64,000 bases of DNA from Diphasiastrum complanatum (taxonomy: Eukaryota > Streptophyta > Lycopodiopsida > Lycopodiales > Lycopodiaceae). Below are positions 10,701 to 21,320 of the stretch, in pieces. Under the pieces are notes generated by a model. That model was not told where the DNA came from and did not search any database. It saw only the letters and a list, made by a program, of their open reading frames with translations. The translations under genes were made by a program, and so were the position numbers. The number at the start of each line of letters is the position of its first letter. The first letter of the stretch is position 1. Location: assembly GCA_029204225.1 (NCBI GenBank), contig CM055095.1:61671910-61735909 (forward strand), written 5' to 3'.

Positions 10701-12148
10701 GCACATAGTCAGGGAGATTGAGCAGATGCTAGGAGCCAGGTGGATTAGGTGATGCTTTGGAGTTCGGCTTGTCTAGCAGGATGGTGACCAGGATCAGAGA
10801 CATCAGGTGAGCATAGTATGTGGATGACGAGTCCATTGGGGTGGCACTCAGGGAGATGCTACAGTTTCTCAGGTATGATATGTCATTTGATGTATGGATG
10901 ATGTTCTTCAACTGGTGCATCATGTGTGGTGACCTAGGGACGGGTCATGCCTACTTGGAGGTAGGTGGCATGGAGTGTACTTGGGGTGGTACATATCCTG
11001 AGGGCATGGAGTGCATTACGAGGTGATGTAGATCCAGCATGCCCATGGTTGTGAGTCGACAGGGATGGAGATGGTTGTTCAGGAAGTGACAGCTGATACT
11101 TTGGCAAGTGATCAGGTGAGTTGCATGGTTATATGCACAATTATCTCCAGGTTGGTGTCACATGTGTTGGTGAGATAGGCTCCTTGGTGGGAGGCCTATA
11201 TACTGGTCAAATCAGAGTTGGCAACATCAAGCATGGGAAGTTGAGCCTACATGGGATGTAGGACAGACATATCATCATCAGTATCTATGGGAGATAGATG
11301 AGCTACTCAGGTATAGCCTATGGTGAGATTTGTGCACATTCATTCATTGAGTCCTTGGCAGACTCTTGTGCTTGGAGCATGGGGAATGGATGAGGATCAG
11401 CTTTCAGGACTTATTGGACAGCTGGATATGCTTGGACGTGAGAGCATCTTGTTACAGGTGTGGGCCATGGTTGGAGACCTGATTTGGTGACCAGTGGTGT
11501 AGCAATGGATCTACAGGTGGCACAGGTGTTGATACGACAGGATACCACCTATGGACAGGCCTTGGTCATGTATTTGATGCTTTATCATTCGTGTTGGTTT
11601 GCATGAGGTTGTGTGGGCTTGCATGTTACCTTGTCATAGGAGTCTAGATCTGAGTCGGAGTCGTATGCGGTTGTGCATTTGCTACGTGAGAAACAAAGTA
11701 GTCATTTTACGCTCATTGACTTGTCATTGTCTACTAGTTGTCTATCTGGTGAGGGTACAATCTTATGGTGGCAGTAAGATTTCCTCGGGTTGAGCCTCAC
11801 TCGCTCATTTATGTCAACTTTACAGGTTTGTGCTTGTAAGTGTCTGATAGGATGTCAGCCTAGCTAGATGGAAGATGTAAGTCTCATGGTGGTAGTGGGA
11901 TTTTCTCAATTTGAGCCATGTCGCCCATGTGGTCCACTTGTGTTTCAACTTGGACGGGGACGAGTCAGTTGGTAGACTCTCTATATGAGCATTGTGTTTA
12001 CATGATCCTTTGTGAGTCAAACCTGGTGGTTTTTTGGTGTGCTTGAGTGTGAGTCAAGTACAGGGTAGCACGAACATGCATAACATTTTTTTGGACACTC
12101 CAGACATTGCTACAGTTTGTATTTCTTTACCCTTATCACATTTGAGCT

Positions 12149-12234
12149 TAAGGGAGAGAGTTAGAAATCAGTTCTAATTTGACTCATTAGTATAAGCTCT
12201 AAATGTGATGATGTAATTAGTGTACAATTTATTT
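12149..12234 (+). repeat. Polypurine tract and start of the N1 3' LTR
   Basis: 'taagggagag' at 12149-12158 is followed by AGTTAGAAATCAGTTCTAAT, which matches the 5' LTR start. The match to the N1 LTR continues to about 'gtgtacaa' (12220-12227) and then passes into gypsy LTR sequence. This is the left breakpoint of an inverted block. Confidence 0.8.
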
Positions 12235-12302
12235 GGTGCCCTCGCAACACATTTTATTGGAGGATTTTATTTATTTATACTTTGTTGGGAATACCCCCAA
12301 CA
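12235..12302 (-). repeat. First about 66 bp of a G1-family gypsy LTR
   Basis: The segment from 'ctcgcaacacattttattgg' to 'aatacccccaaca' is nearly identical to 26090-26141, the start of the full LTR at 25352-26141. It ends at the LTR terminus (TGTTGGGGGTATT on the minus strand) and is followed by GTGCG at 12303-12307, the target duplication also found at 25347-25351. Confidence 0.85.
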
Positions 12303-12307
12303 GTGCG
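12303..12307. repeat. Target-site duplication GTGCG (copy 1)
   Basis: GTGCG lies between the gypsy LTR terminus and copia C1 integrase sequence. The same five bases lie between C1 RT sequence and a gypsy LTR terminus at 25347-25351. Confidence 0.7.
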
Positions 12308-13400
12308 ACAGGAATATCTTTGATGTCCATCAGAACAATCGCAGGTTGAGGCCTGTCGATGGTGATGGGAGTTGTTGGGACGAACTCTTGCATTGGCTGC
12401 TTTTGCTTGAAGTTGAAGAATTTATCTTCGAGAAAGACAACATCTCGATAATTGAGATTCGACTTGTCTTAGCATCAAATATTCTATATGCCTTGTGTGA
12501 CGTTCAGTATCCAACAAAAATACTCTTGCAGCTAACATGGTCAAATTTCTTTCTAAGATCAGAGGGAATGTTTACATAGCAAAGATGGCCAAACACTCGA
12601 AGTGTCGTAGACTCAGTTTGTAGTCATATAAAGTTTCGAAGGGTGTCTTTGAGTTGACTGCTTTGGTACTTGAATAATTTTGCAGATAACAAGCTGTTGA
12701 AATAGCTTCAGCCCAAAATTCTTTGGTCACGTTGAGCATTTGACATCATAGATCGTGCTGCATTCAGTAGTGTTCGGTTCTTCCTTTCGGCTACTCCATT
12801 CTAATGTGGTGTATAGCTGGTGGTGAATTGATGATGAATGCCAAATAATGCCAGAAAGTCAAACATTTCATTTGACAGAAACTCTCCACCACTGTCTGTT
12901 CGAATGGTCTTGAGTCATTGACCAGTCTGTGTTTCAATGAACTGTTTGAAGTCTTTGAAACAATTAAAAGTCTCAGACTTGTTCTTAATGAACATGATGT
13001 TGGTAAATCTAGAACAATCATTAATAAAAGTGATAAAATATAGTGCAAAACCTAGAGAGGGAATATTCATAGGACCGCACATATCACTATGTATTAATTC
13101 TAGAATGGACTTAGCTCTAGTGGCTTGTCCCTTTGGAAATCTTGATCTAGGCTGTTTGCCTAGTAAGCACATCTCACAAACATGTCGTATGTCGGTGGAA
13201 TCAACATCAAGGTTTAAGTTCTTGACCATAGAATTATGATGCATATACAAGATTGACCTCATGTTTAGATGTCCTAGTCTTTGATGCCATAATTGGGCAT
13301 TTGAAGTACTCACATTTGAAAAAAGTGCATATTCGTGACCCATAACGTATAGATTACCTTATCTATTTGTCGAGAATATTTCTTTGTCGTACTTGTCTAG
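12308..13400 (-). pseudogene. Copia C1 integrase
   Basis: The minus-strand frame shows the HHCC zinc finger (WHQRLGHLN ... CEMCLLGKQ) near 13150-13290, the first catalytic Asp in ELIHSDMCGPM, then after a frameshift TDSGGEF near 12890, NGV.ERKNR, and LRVFGHLCYVN near 12580. The DDE residues and the zinc ligands appear intact by eye, but frames are broken. This enzyme would insert the element cDNA. At 12308 the sequence stops in the linker to RT, exactly at GTGCG. The RT part continues at 25346 downwards. Confidence 0.8.
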
Positions 13401-13403
13401 AAT

Positions 13404-13710
13404 GGTACACTACTTTGAATCAAACGAGGCTTTGCAGCCCTGATCAGTAGACTTGCTGATTGACAATAAATTTTTGGTTAGTCTGGATATGTATATTATT
13501 CTTGATCAAGCGCAATCTACCATTAGGAAGATAGAGACGTACAGATCTCTTGCCTCCAATCTCTAGTGCACTTGAGTCACCGAAGTAGACATACTTTGAA
13601 TCTGCTTGTGTGAGATCTTCGAATAAGAACTTACATGTTATCATGTGCTGAGAAGCACCATAATCGGGATACCAATCCATGGCATCTCTAATGGGTAAAT
13701 CTTGTATCAT
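13404..13710 (-). pseudogene. Copia C1 protease, active site DSG changed to DYG
   Basis: The frame contains WYPDYGASQHM where copia proteases have W..DSGAS.HM. The aspartate is kept, but the following serine, which supports the catalytic Asp, is tyrosine. It lies between gag and integrase in the usual order of the polyprotein. Confidence 0.75.
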
Positions 13711-14600
13711 TAGCAGAGTTGGTTCTTCTTGAGAGGTTCTAGCAGATTCAGATCCTCCATCCTGCTACATCTTCTTCTTGGCTTCGTTATGCTTGAGAAC
13801 TCGACAATTCTTGATGTCGTGATTGGTTCTCTTGTAGTACTTGCATAAGAGTCTAGTCTTAGGCTGTTGATGCTGTCGATTGTGCTTTTGTGATTGTTGG
13901 TATGAATCAGTTTGCTCAACTTTTGTCTTCTTGAGATTTCTTCTTTGGGAGCTGTTGCTTATTCGAATAGAGAGCGACAATATTTGTATTTGATGTGGAT
14001 AAGCTTTTCCTTCTCACTTCTTCCTGTAGTAAACTTGCTATCACCTTTTGCAGAGAAAGGTTAGGAGTATTGCCAAGTAGCAACACAAGATTGTCGTAAG
14101 AGGGAGGAAGACTAGATAGAAGAGACATGTTAGCATCTTTGTCTGACACTGGCAAACCTACTACAGCTAGCTGATTGAGTAGCTGTTTGAATTCGTTTAG
14201 ATGATCTATGACTGAGATTCCTTCCCTCATCTTAAGCGACAATAACTTTTTCCTTAGGAAGAGACGAGTCGAAACATTTGTTGTCTCGTATAGACCAAAG
14301 AGAATGTCCCATGTTTTTTTCTAGCTGCAACAATTAGCTATATGAGCTATTTGTGAATCTCTGATACAATGGTAAGAGCTTTGCCATCCTTAGCTTCCCA
14401 GGTAGTTAATATGTCAGGTTCAGCCGGTCTGGCTATTGCACCATTGACGTATCCCCATAGTTCTTTTTCTATGAGTATCATCTTCATCTTGAACTTCCAC
14501 ATGTGGAAGTCATCACTGTTAAATTTGTTGATCAGGCGAATTTATAAATATGTTCCTTCTGTGATGAATGATTTAAGTATAGTAAACAATTTTGCATACT
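13711..14600 (-). pseudogene. Copia C1 gag
   Basis: Frames between 13711 and 14600 give DDFHMWKFKMKMIL (N-terminus), KKTWDILFGLY, DHLNEFKQLLNQLAVVG and SLLSSLPPSYD, the usual order of copia UBN2-type gag. The zinc knuckle CKYYKRTNHDIKNC lacks its second Cys (Tyr instead). Several frameshifts and stops are present. Gag would form the virus-like particle and bind the element RNA. Confidence 0.75.
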
Positions 14601-14619
14601 AGTAGTAGTTTGAAACTAA

Positions 14620-14632
14620 GGCTCTGATACCA
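14620..14632 (-). other. Primer-binding site of C1
   Basis: The minus strand reads TGGTATCAGAGCC, three bases inside the LTR terminus at 14636. It fits initiator-Met tRNA. Confidence 0.85.
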
Positions 14633-14635
14633 CTA

Positions 14636-15360
14636 TGTTGGGTGCTCTTGAATAAATCAGGTGCGGAAGAAGAGACACAACTCCAGCATAAAAAACTTTT
14701 CAAGCTCTTTACCAAAACTACAACATAAGTATCAACTTAGAATGAATTAAAGAATGTCTTATACGTGTCAAAGACAACCATGAAGGAGCAAACAATTAGA
14801 TGTCTAATACAGCCATGCTACCTTTGAATATTAGACATTTTGGATTGAGTGAGCATCAACAGAGAAAGAAAACTATCAGAAAGCATTTGTAGTGCAATAC
14901 ATATAAGAAGAATAGAGAATCTGAATTAAGCAGTTGTAAGTACAATGATCAGATAGTTTACTTAGCTAGTTACAAATTAAATAACTACCTCCATCCTTTG
15001 AATGGCTTTCACTCTCTCTAAAATCTCTGATCCTATGGAATTAGATAATGAAGACACAATTTTGTTCGTGCAGGAGCTCAATTTTACTCTTCTCCACTTA
15101 CTTGCATTCATCACAGATTGACTCATCATCGTTTTTGTGAGTTGTCGTTATGTATATATTACATGGGACAGTTATAATGACTGCGTAGGCAACGAGCGTG
15201 AAACAATGCAGTTACTAAAGTGAACCGTGACGTGGTCTACGTCTGACAGGGCAGGTGGATGACGTGGGTATTGAACCAAAGACTTTGAGTTCATGGGTAA
15301 ACAAAGAGAATGTAGTCAATCTCGCTTCTGCTTCAGTTGATTATTGTGCAGACATTCAAC
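14636..15360 (-). repeat. 5' LTR of C1 (right limit approximate)
   Basis: It starts TGTTGGGTGC beside the primer site. The right end is placed near 'gacattcaac' (15360), before sequence belonging to the E7 gag relic, but the expected CAACA end is not clear there. Internal sequence ('gacaaccatgaagg', 'acagccatgc') resembles 37900-37990 and 2525-2540, so related LTRs occur elsewhere in the window. Confidence 0.5.
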
Positions 15361-15524
15361 TTTATAGGGTAAGACTGTAGGGTTGTTGTAGAGAGAGTGT
15401 GTGTGTATTTACATAGTAAACTGGTACTCAAGAAATGTGACGAATCCGAATGATTCGCTGATGTCGCAAATAGAAATGAGTCAAGATCTGGTGAGTTGGA
15501 GTGATGCTTAATTCCAACATCCTC

Positions 15525-15651
15525 TACTCCTACAACAATGTCCATCAACTCATTCATCTCAAGGAGAGACTCCATTCTCACCCCATGTAGAGTAGTTGGA
15601 TGAGGTAAGCCTATCATTGCTTTCTAACATAGAGCTTCCATTTGTAGCCAT
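15525..15651 (-). pseudogene. E7 gag N-terminus (E family)
   Basis: From ATG at 15651 (minus) the frame gives an MATNGSSMLESNDRL-type start. After one frameshift it gives VRMESLLEMNELMDIVVG, nearly the same as E8 gag (59578, VRMESLLELNELMDIVA). Similarity stops near 15525, where the fragment is cut. The LTR, primer site and leader lie to the right in the correct order for a minus-strand element. Confidence 0.75.
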
Positions 15652-16250
15652 GTTGCAATGACCCGATCTTCTCTTTCAACCCGTTCCAATGCACAAGCAC
15701 TCTCTTGAATGTCAACAAATGAACTCAAGAAGAAATCACAAAGATATGGAACCTCTCAAATCTCTTTCTTGCACCAAACCTAGCAATTTCAACACATAGA
15801 ATGGAAGATACTTGATCAACGCAGGATCGACCTACAATATCATGAACTTTTACACTTCCTAAACTTGAAACACACTCTTGAGAAGTCCAGAAACTTCAAA
15901 AACAAGATATCCAAACAAATTTAAGATTTTGACAAAAGAACAAAAAATTGAATCATCCAGATTCTATATGCAGATGCTACAAACTTGATATAGAATCTTG
16001 TAGTCTTCAATGAGACCTCCCTATGCAATTAAATTTACCCAAATCCAATAAGTGAAGTGTGAAAAATGGTATACTTCAAGATCATAACCCTACATTGAGT
16101 TTTGATTCACAAAAAATCAATTCTACACATGAAAAATCCTTGATTTTTGAGTAGAACACAATCTAGCATGCTCTAGAATTGATAACTCCTCCAAATCCTT
16201 GATAAAGATGGCTAATCCTTCAATAACCTGCAACAATAGCTCTGATACCA
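15652..16250 (-). other. E7 leader and primer-binding site
   Basis: The leader shares sequence with the E1 leader (5175-5300, for example 'gaagtccagaaacttcaaaaacaag' against its reverse complement) and with the E5 leader (42330-42910). The primer site TGGTATCAGAGCTA on the minus strand is at 16237-16250. Confidence 0.7.
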
Positions 16251-16626
16251 TGTGAAAAAATATCAAATCACTATGATCCAATATGTCTCTTTGATCTTTG
16301 GTTATGAATAGCACCATTGACAATGTAGAAATCTAGCATCTACTACACATAGAAGATGCAAACTCAATAAGATCTTGATCAGACATCAAATATATGATAA
16401 AATGAAGTTGCTTTCCATACAATAACAATAAGGTACTATATTTCACACGTGGGATCCATTACTCAACTTACAATAGCATTCTACACACAAGATTGCAAGA
16501 TATCAACACTATAATGCAAAAATGGATATATGAACTCAAAGAGAACTCATGTATAAGCTTGAATGAGATGAGAGAGATAGAGAATCTATCTCTTCCCATG
16601 CTTGTACACTATTTATAACAAGTCCT
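16251..16626 (-). repeat. E7 5' LTR, second half, ending at target duplication GTCCT
   Basis: It starts TGTGAAAAAAT beside the primer site and aligns with the LTR of E5 (42925-43564) through 'ctctcttcccatg...ttataacaagtcc'. It is cut at 16626, where an AGTT-type LTR begins. The last five bases, GTCCT, are the complement of AGGAC at 7253-7257. Confidence 0.75.
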
Positions 16627-17010
16627 AGTTGAAATTCTGATAGAATCTAGTGCAATATGCAGATCACATCACACAATCACCATAGCCACTCCTCACAAGC
16701 TCTCATAGATGGCACATCAAAAGTTCTGTATATTATGAAGAACAGTGTACATATAGGAAATCCCTAATTGCATGAAAGGACAGGTGTCCTAAAATTGGCC
16801 TACCACTTGCCAAACTAGAACAAGGCCCAATATGGCCTAAATAATTGACAAACCTGAGACATGCCCTCGAGTATAGCATAGCGAAACCAAAATCAATGTA
16901 CAGGCTAAGTTTCCTACGTGTGGCTACTCGACTAACCCGAATAGCCGACTACGGGATTAGTTCCCGATCAATATATCCTAACAGGTCACATCCCAATCAC
17001 AACCATATAC
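16627..17010 (-). repeat. Remainder of the N1 3' LTR, inverted
   Basis: It starts AGTTGAAATTC, the complement of the N1 LTR end GGAATTTCAACT, and follows the reverse complement of 7258-7720 down to 'catatacacca' (N1 'tgtatatgg'). Together with 12159-12234 it makes up one whole N1 LTR. The junction at 17010-17023 (caccatttgtacac) is shared with the gypsy LTR that follows. This is the right breakpoint of an inverted block. Confidence 0.8.
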
Positions 17011-17463
17011 ACCATTTGTACACTATTTGGATGCTTAATGAGAAGGAGAAAACTCTACCATTTTTGGAAGAGAAGCATCCTCATTTGCTATTCACTACTT
17101 GCTATTGCTCTTGGTTGTGTTTTCTCTTGCTTTCTATTTCCATGTTTATTGTTTGCCAATAGTGAATGTTTTTCCATTAGCAAGCATAAGGAGCATTTGA
17201 GCTAACCTCCGCCCTCACTCTCTTTCTCTCTCTTTCTCTTCTCTTCTCATTCTCTTCTTCTCCATTCCTTCCCTTCAACCAAACTATGATGAATGATAGT
17301 GTAGAGGAGTAGAGTTAAAGAGGAGTAGTATAGTGGTGAGTAGAGTTAAGGGAGAAAGTAGGAAATTAACTAAAAGTAGCATCTATGCATAGTTAGGCAC
17401 CTATCTAGTGATCTAACCTTTGTTGACGGAAGGGCAACACTACGTAAGATCTTCGACCCCACA
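17010..17463 (+). repeat. G1 5' LTR, 3' portion
   Basis: This is the reverse complement of most of 25352-25770, with the same order of CT-rich stretch, 'ttgttgacggaagggcaacactacg' and 'gaccccaca' end. It is directly followed by the G1 primer site. The first about 66 bp of the same LTR family lie inverted at 12235-12302. The middle part is missing, so this LTR is shorter than the 790-bp copy. Confidence 0.8.
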
Positions 17464-17464
17464 G

Positions 17465-17483
17465 TGGCGCCGTTGCCGGGGAT
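17465..17483 (+). other. G1 primer-binding site, TGGCGCC type
   Basis: TGGCGCCGTTGCCGGGGAT follows one base after the LTR end. This type is typical of plant Athila/Tat-group Ty3 elements (usually assigned to Asp-tRNA in Athila). It differs from the Met-tRNA site used by the copia elements around it. Confidence 0.85.
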
Positions 17484-18872
17484 AGGTTTCCACTAACTAG
17501 TTTAGTTGCATTTTAACTATTTTCTTGCTTTTTAGAGTAGTTTAGGTAGATTTTTGGGAGTTTAGAGTTAGTTTTCTGTATTTTTTTTGTGTTTGGACTG
17601 TTCATAGCTAGCGGGGGAGTGAGAGGGTAGAGGAGGCCTTGAACAACCTCTAAGGGCTTGAAACCCAAACCAATCATCCAAAAAACTCAACAAACACACC
17701 AATCTGCATTTTGGAGGGAAAAAGAGCCAAAAAAACTCATTAGATTTTTATATTTCCAGAATCAGTGAGAATTAACCCTTGCATGATTGGCAGCAGCTCC
17801 AGGGTACTGTCCCAGAGAAGCCTGCGAGAGTTAATTCCAAGCAGATTGTAAAAATTAGAGAAAAATTAAAAAAAATTTCAAAAAACCCTTGAGAAAATCC
17901 AAAAAAATTCAAATCTTCATAAGAACTCTCGCAGAGCTCTCTGAAGTTCCATCTCAGTGAGGCCAGGACACAGAGAAGCTTGCGAGAGTTAGTTTGATGA
18001 TTAAGTGTTTGTGCGAGAGTTTTCAGTGAAAAAAAGACGGGAAAGTACCAGTGAACCCTCGCAGACAGTGAAATTTTTAGTTCCAATGGTCAAGAACTCT
18101 CGCAGAGGATTTTGAAGTTCCAGCTCAGTGAGACCAGGACACATAAGAGCTTGCGAGAGTTAGTTTGATTCCAATGAGCAAAAAATTGGATTTAAGTGCT
18201 AAAAAATCACTAAAAAGTGAAGATCCAACAAATCCTTCCAGTAAGAACTCTTGCAGACCCTCTCAATCGATTTAGAATGTCAAATTACATCAGTGATGAA
18301 GCCTGCGAGAGTTAGTATGAAGATCTGGTGAAGATCAAGCACAAAAAGTGATTTGGAACCCTCACAGACAGTGAAATTTTCACTTCTTGCGAGAGTTAAC
18401 TCTCGCAGAGAATTCTATAGTGAGATCTAACCCAGATCTAGCTACTGTGAAGCTTGCGAGAGTTACTTCCCAGAGATCTGAAAGATATCAAGTTTTTTAC
18501 CTACAAAAACAGCTAAAAATCCCTCGCACAGCCAACCCTCGCACAAGAGAACCCTCACAGACTAGATCAATGGAAAGATCTGCATCAGATCCAGCTACTG
18601 TCAAAATCTCATTTCAATCAGTGCAAGGAGTAAAAAGTTATCAAGGAAAAACCACCGTAAAAGGCCTAAATTCATTCCGGCCAATCAGATCGATCAGATC
18701 CTTGAAGATCCAGACTGCATCCTATTGTATAAGCAAGATTCAATCACTTTGGAACCCACCATCGGATGAATCTGAGATCGGGACGATCAATAGCACGAAG
18801 GATAGCAAATCAGGCACCAAACCTTCCCAGATTAGCAGCTGTGCAACATGAGGCAGAACCGGACCAGCACCA
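17484..18872 (+). repeat. G1 leader with repeated GCGAGAG / CTCTCGC motifs
   Basis: This 1.39-kb untranslated leader has GCGAGAG at 17824, 17982, 18013, 18153, 18305, 18389 and 18456, and its complement CTCTCGC at 17926, 18097 and 18400, plus several near copies (CCCTCGC, CTCTTGC, CCCTCAC). At 18389-18406 two copies form the perfect 18-bp palindrome GCGAGAGTTAACTCTCGC. A block of about 58 bp ('gaagttcca.ctcagtgag.ccaggaca...') is repeated at about 17940 and 18110. The frame 18387-18851 across it is unlikely to be a gene. Confidence 0.8.
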
Positions 18873-19619
18873 ATGGATCCCATGGGCCAACACGTACCTA
18901 TCGCACCCTTGCATGCAGTTCGGAGAGCACCACGGATGAAGATACCAAAATACGAAGGATCATCAGATCCCATCCGATTCCTCCAGATCTACGAGCAAGC
19001 CTGTGAAATCTACGGTAAACGGACACCTGTAGAGAAGCTGAATGTCCTTACTTGCAGTGGCTCAGGATTGGTTTTTCAACCTGTCAAAGGAAGGGAAATC
19101 CACTGGGAAGTGGTTAAAGCGGCTCTCATTTCACGCTTTAAACCAAAAAAATTCCTGGAAGACCCGTTTCTCTTGCTAAGCAAAGTCAAGATGGGAAAAC
19201 AAGAAAGGGTCCGAGACTATATTGAATGGGTCAAACATCTACGATCCGAGTGCAGTGCAGCCCTGACTCCCGATCATGCGGTGATCATGCAGTTTCTAGC
19301 CGAATTACCACGAAGCATCAGAAGAGAACTGAAACGATGGGAGCAGTACACTACTCTGCAAGAAGCTATGGAAGATGCCATCAAGGAAGAGGATGAGGGA
19401 TCTGATGACGAATATCCTTCCACCCACACTCCTACTCCCTTGATCGCATCATCATCATCAAATGCATCCGCTCTATCCACAGAATTGTTGTTGGAGCGAA
19501 TGACAAAATTACACAAACAGCAGATGGAACAACTTACGACGCAGTTTGACCAGAAATTGAAGGCCTTACAAGGAATTATAGCAGTAACTCCACATCAACC
19601 GGAACCAACCCAGTTGTAG
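18873..19619 (+). pseudogene. G1 gag (retrotransposon gag domain)
   Basis: A 248-aa open frame starts at ATG 18873. Residues about 20-170 have the retrotrans_gag pattern: PKYEGSSDPIRFLQIYE, a W-containing helix (HWEVVKAALISRF), QERVRDYIEWVKHLR and FLAELPRSIRREL. An acidic/Ser linker and a coiled C-terminal helix (ERMTKLHKQQMEQLTTQF) follow. Gag would assemble the particle. Zinc knuckles follow after a stop at 19617 and a frame change. I call it part of a broken element because the frame is interrupted from here on, though this portion itself is intact. Confidence 0.8.
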
Positions 19620-20280
19620 TATCCTCGACGAGAAAATGTATGGTGTTCAGTATGCACGCAAAACCATATAGCAAACGAGTGTCCAATCCTAAAGCAAAAT
19701 TTGAGACTGACACATAGATTCTGCCATCTGTGCAATGCAACTTCGCACGATACGACATTTTGCCCGTTTAACCCCAAAGTTGTTCAACAGAAGAGAAGTC
19801 CTTATCAAACTTCTTATCCTTATCATCAAGGGGCACCTAACGCGGCACCAAGGTACGGCGCACCCAATCAACCACAACGCATGGCCTTACCTGCTCCACC
19901 AGGGCCAACCAATCAACAAGTGGCCCATGTAAACCTTACAGCGGTAGAACAAAAAATGCAAATGTCACCTCAACCTGAGCAGCAGCATGGTATGGACCAG
20001 ATGAACCATTTATGGATCCTGCCATAAATGAATATATTTTGGCCTATGCAGCTCAAACTCAACGTCAAGGTGAAAGAAATTACGGCTGCTACGGGTGCGA
20101 CCAGGGACACAGAATTGCAGAATGTCCCTACAAAGGACAATATACAACCTCCTGTCGGGATTGCGATTATGGACACTGTTTCAAGAATTGTCCATTTAAA
20201 CCTGGAACTAGTGCACCTCTTAACCTCATTGCCATACAACAATCAACAGTTCCAGCAGGGATGTCATCGAAAGGTTGACA
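19620..20280 (+). pseudogene. G1 gag C-terminus with zinc knuckles
   Basis: The frame 19701-20027 begins near CHLCNATSHDTTFC, a CX2CX4HX4C knuckle. The frame 20012-20278 contains CYGCDQGHRIAEC and CRDCDYGHCFKNC, two more knuckles. Between them lies a Pro/Gln-rich linker. Having three knuckles is more than the one or two usual in plant gypsy gag. Upstream, 'CSVCTQNHIANEC' (about 19650-19690) may be a fourth. The frames are split by stops and shifts. Confidence 0.7.
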
Positions 20281-21320
20281 CAACCACTCTCTTGTCTTAG
20301 CCGTTATGCGAGCACAGAAGAGAAAGGAAGTGGCCCCCTCACCACCACCATTGGTCACTGACGACCAACCCTCAACTTCAGCGCCATATCCAAATGTGAG
20401 GGGAAGAGAGAAGACAGTACCAAAAAATAAGACACTGGGTACAAAAAGCACAAGAGGAGGAAAAAGAGCAAGAATGAAACAATCCCACAGAACCTCCAGT
20501 CGGCGTCGAACGAGATCCGCAAACGGGCTCACCACTGCGCACCGATCAGAATGATCGATTGCACCAACATGAACCACCTTTTCACATGGTGGAGCCTGAG
20601 GAACCACGCACTGAAAGGCTCACACTCTTGTTGTCAAGCCACGTTAGTTTACCCCTCGGAGAACTACTGCGGATTGCACCACAAGCGAAAAGTCTTTTAG
20701 TTGAATGGGCCAAGGCGGATGAGGAGCCAGTAGCGCCTGAGCCCATATATTGTGCGGGCTATGATGAAACAAGTAACGTCTTCCACATCGGAGCAGCATG
20801 GGAAAGTGAGGAACACAACATCACTTTGCCAATCAAACACAAGAGGACGAGGCGGCAGTGGTAGATGGAGGATCTGACCGTCCAAGGCCAGCCAAGGGAG
20901 GTCACTATCATTCAGAGACGGATGTTATGAGATGGACGGATGCATTAGCAACTATTGACTGCCAGGCATGTCAATATGAATCAAATCCAAAACCGAGTAC
21001 ATCTTCACCCAAATGTTACTCTATAGACACACCAATTACATTTGGGGTGAATATGATAAACGTAGCATGGCTGTCAACGGAGCCGATTGAGAACCCAGTG
21101 GACGATGATCTACTCCCTTGGCAACATGCTCTAACTTATAATAAGGAGATTGAGCTGACTGATGACTAAGTCCTACACCACATATACCCAGATCATTACG
21201 GAATCAAGAAGGTACTAGCTCAACTACCACAAAGGTCTGCTACGGCTAAAGTCTCAAGATCGAACCACCCAAGGCACCTACGAATAAGAAGAATCAGTTG
21301 AAGCAACGCTACAACTAGGT
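20281..21320 (+). pseudogene. G1 gag-pol linker and protease region
   Basis: This is a degraded region with the frames 20306-20554 (basic), 20559-20864 and 20858-21169. Around 20850-20875 the plus frame gives VVDGGSDRP, resembling the (V)DGG(A/S) active site of Athila-type proteases. Further on, FGVNMINVAWL is a plausible protease C-terminal part. Assignment rests on position between gag and RT and on this one motif. Confidence 0.45.

Larger units (their letters stand above)
7258..12234 (+). mobile_element. N1: large non-coding LTR element (LARD-like)
   Basis: It comprises a 5' LTR at 7258-7720 (463 bp), a primer site at 7721-7733, about 4.4 kb of internal DNA, a polypurine tract at 12149-12158 and the first 76 bp of a 3' LTR. 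The internal part holds no gag or pol; all frames are short and unlike any domain. Its leader near 8855-8885 ('ggcattttagccttc...') is related to the leader of copia E4 near 34070, so N1 probably depends on an E4-like partner. The rest of the 3' LTR lies inverted at 16627-17010, followed there by the matching target duplication. Calling it LARD-like is inference from long size, primer site, polypurine tract and absent genes. Confidence 0.65.

Noticed and set aside
10537-11026. Short frames inside N1 as genes
   Set aside because: Frames are under 75 codons, without domains, and the element has no coding structure.
17824-18550. GCGAGAG repeats as a CRISPR-like or satellite array
   Set aside because: Spacing is irregular, repeats are 7-9 bp and occur on both strands inside the leader of a retrotransposon in a plant genome.
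18387-18851. 154-codon frame in the G1 leader
   Set aside because: It spans the GCGAGAG repeats, overlaps no conserved gag part and ends before the real gag start at 18873.
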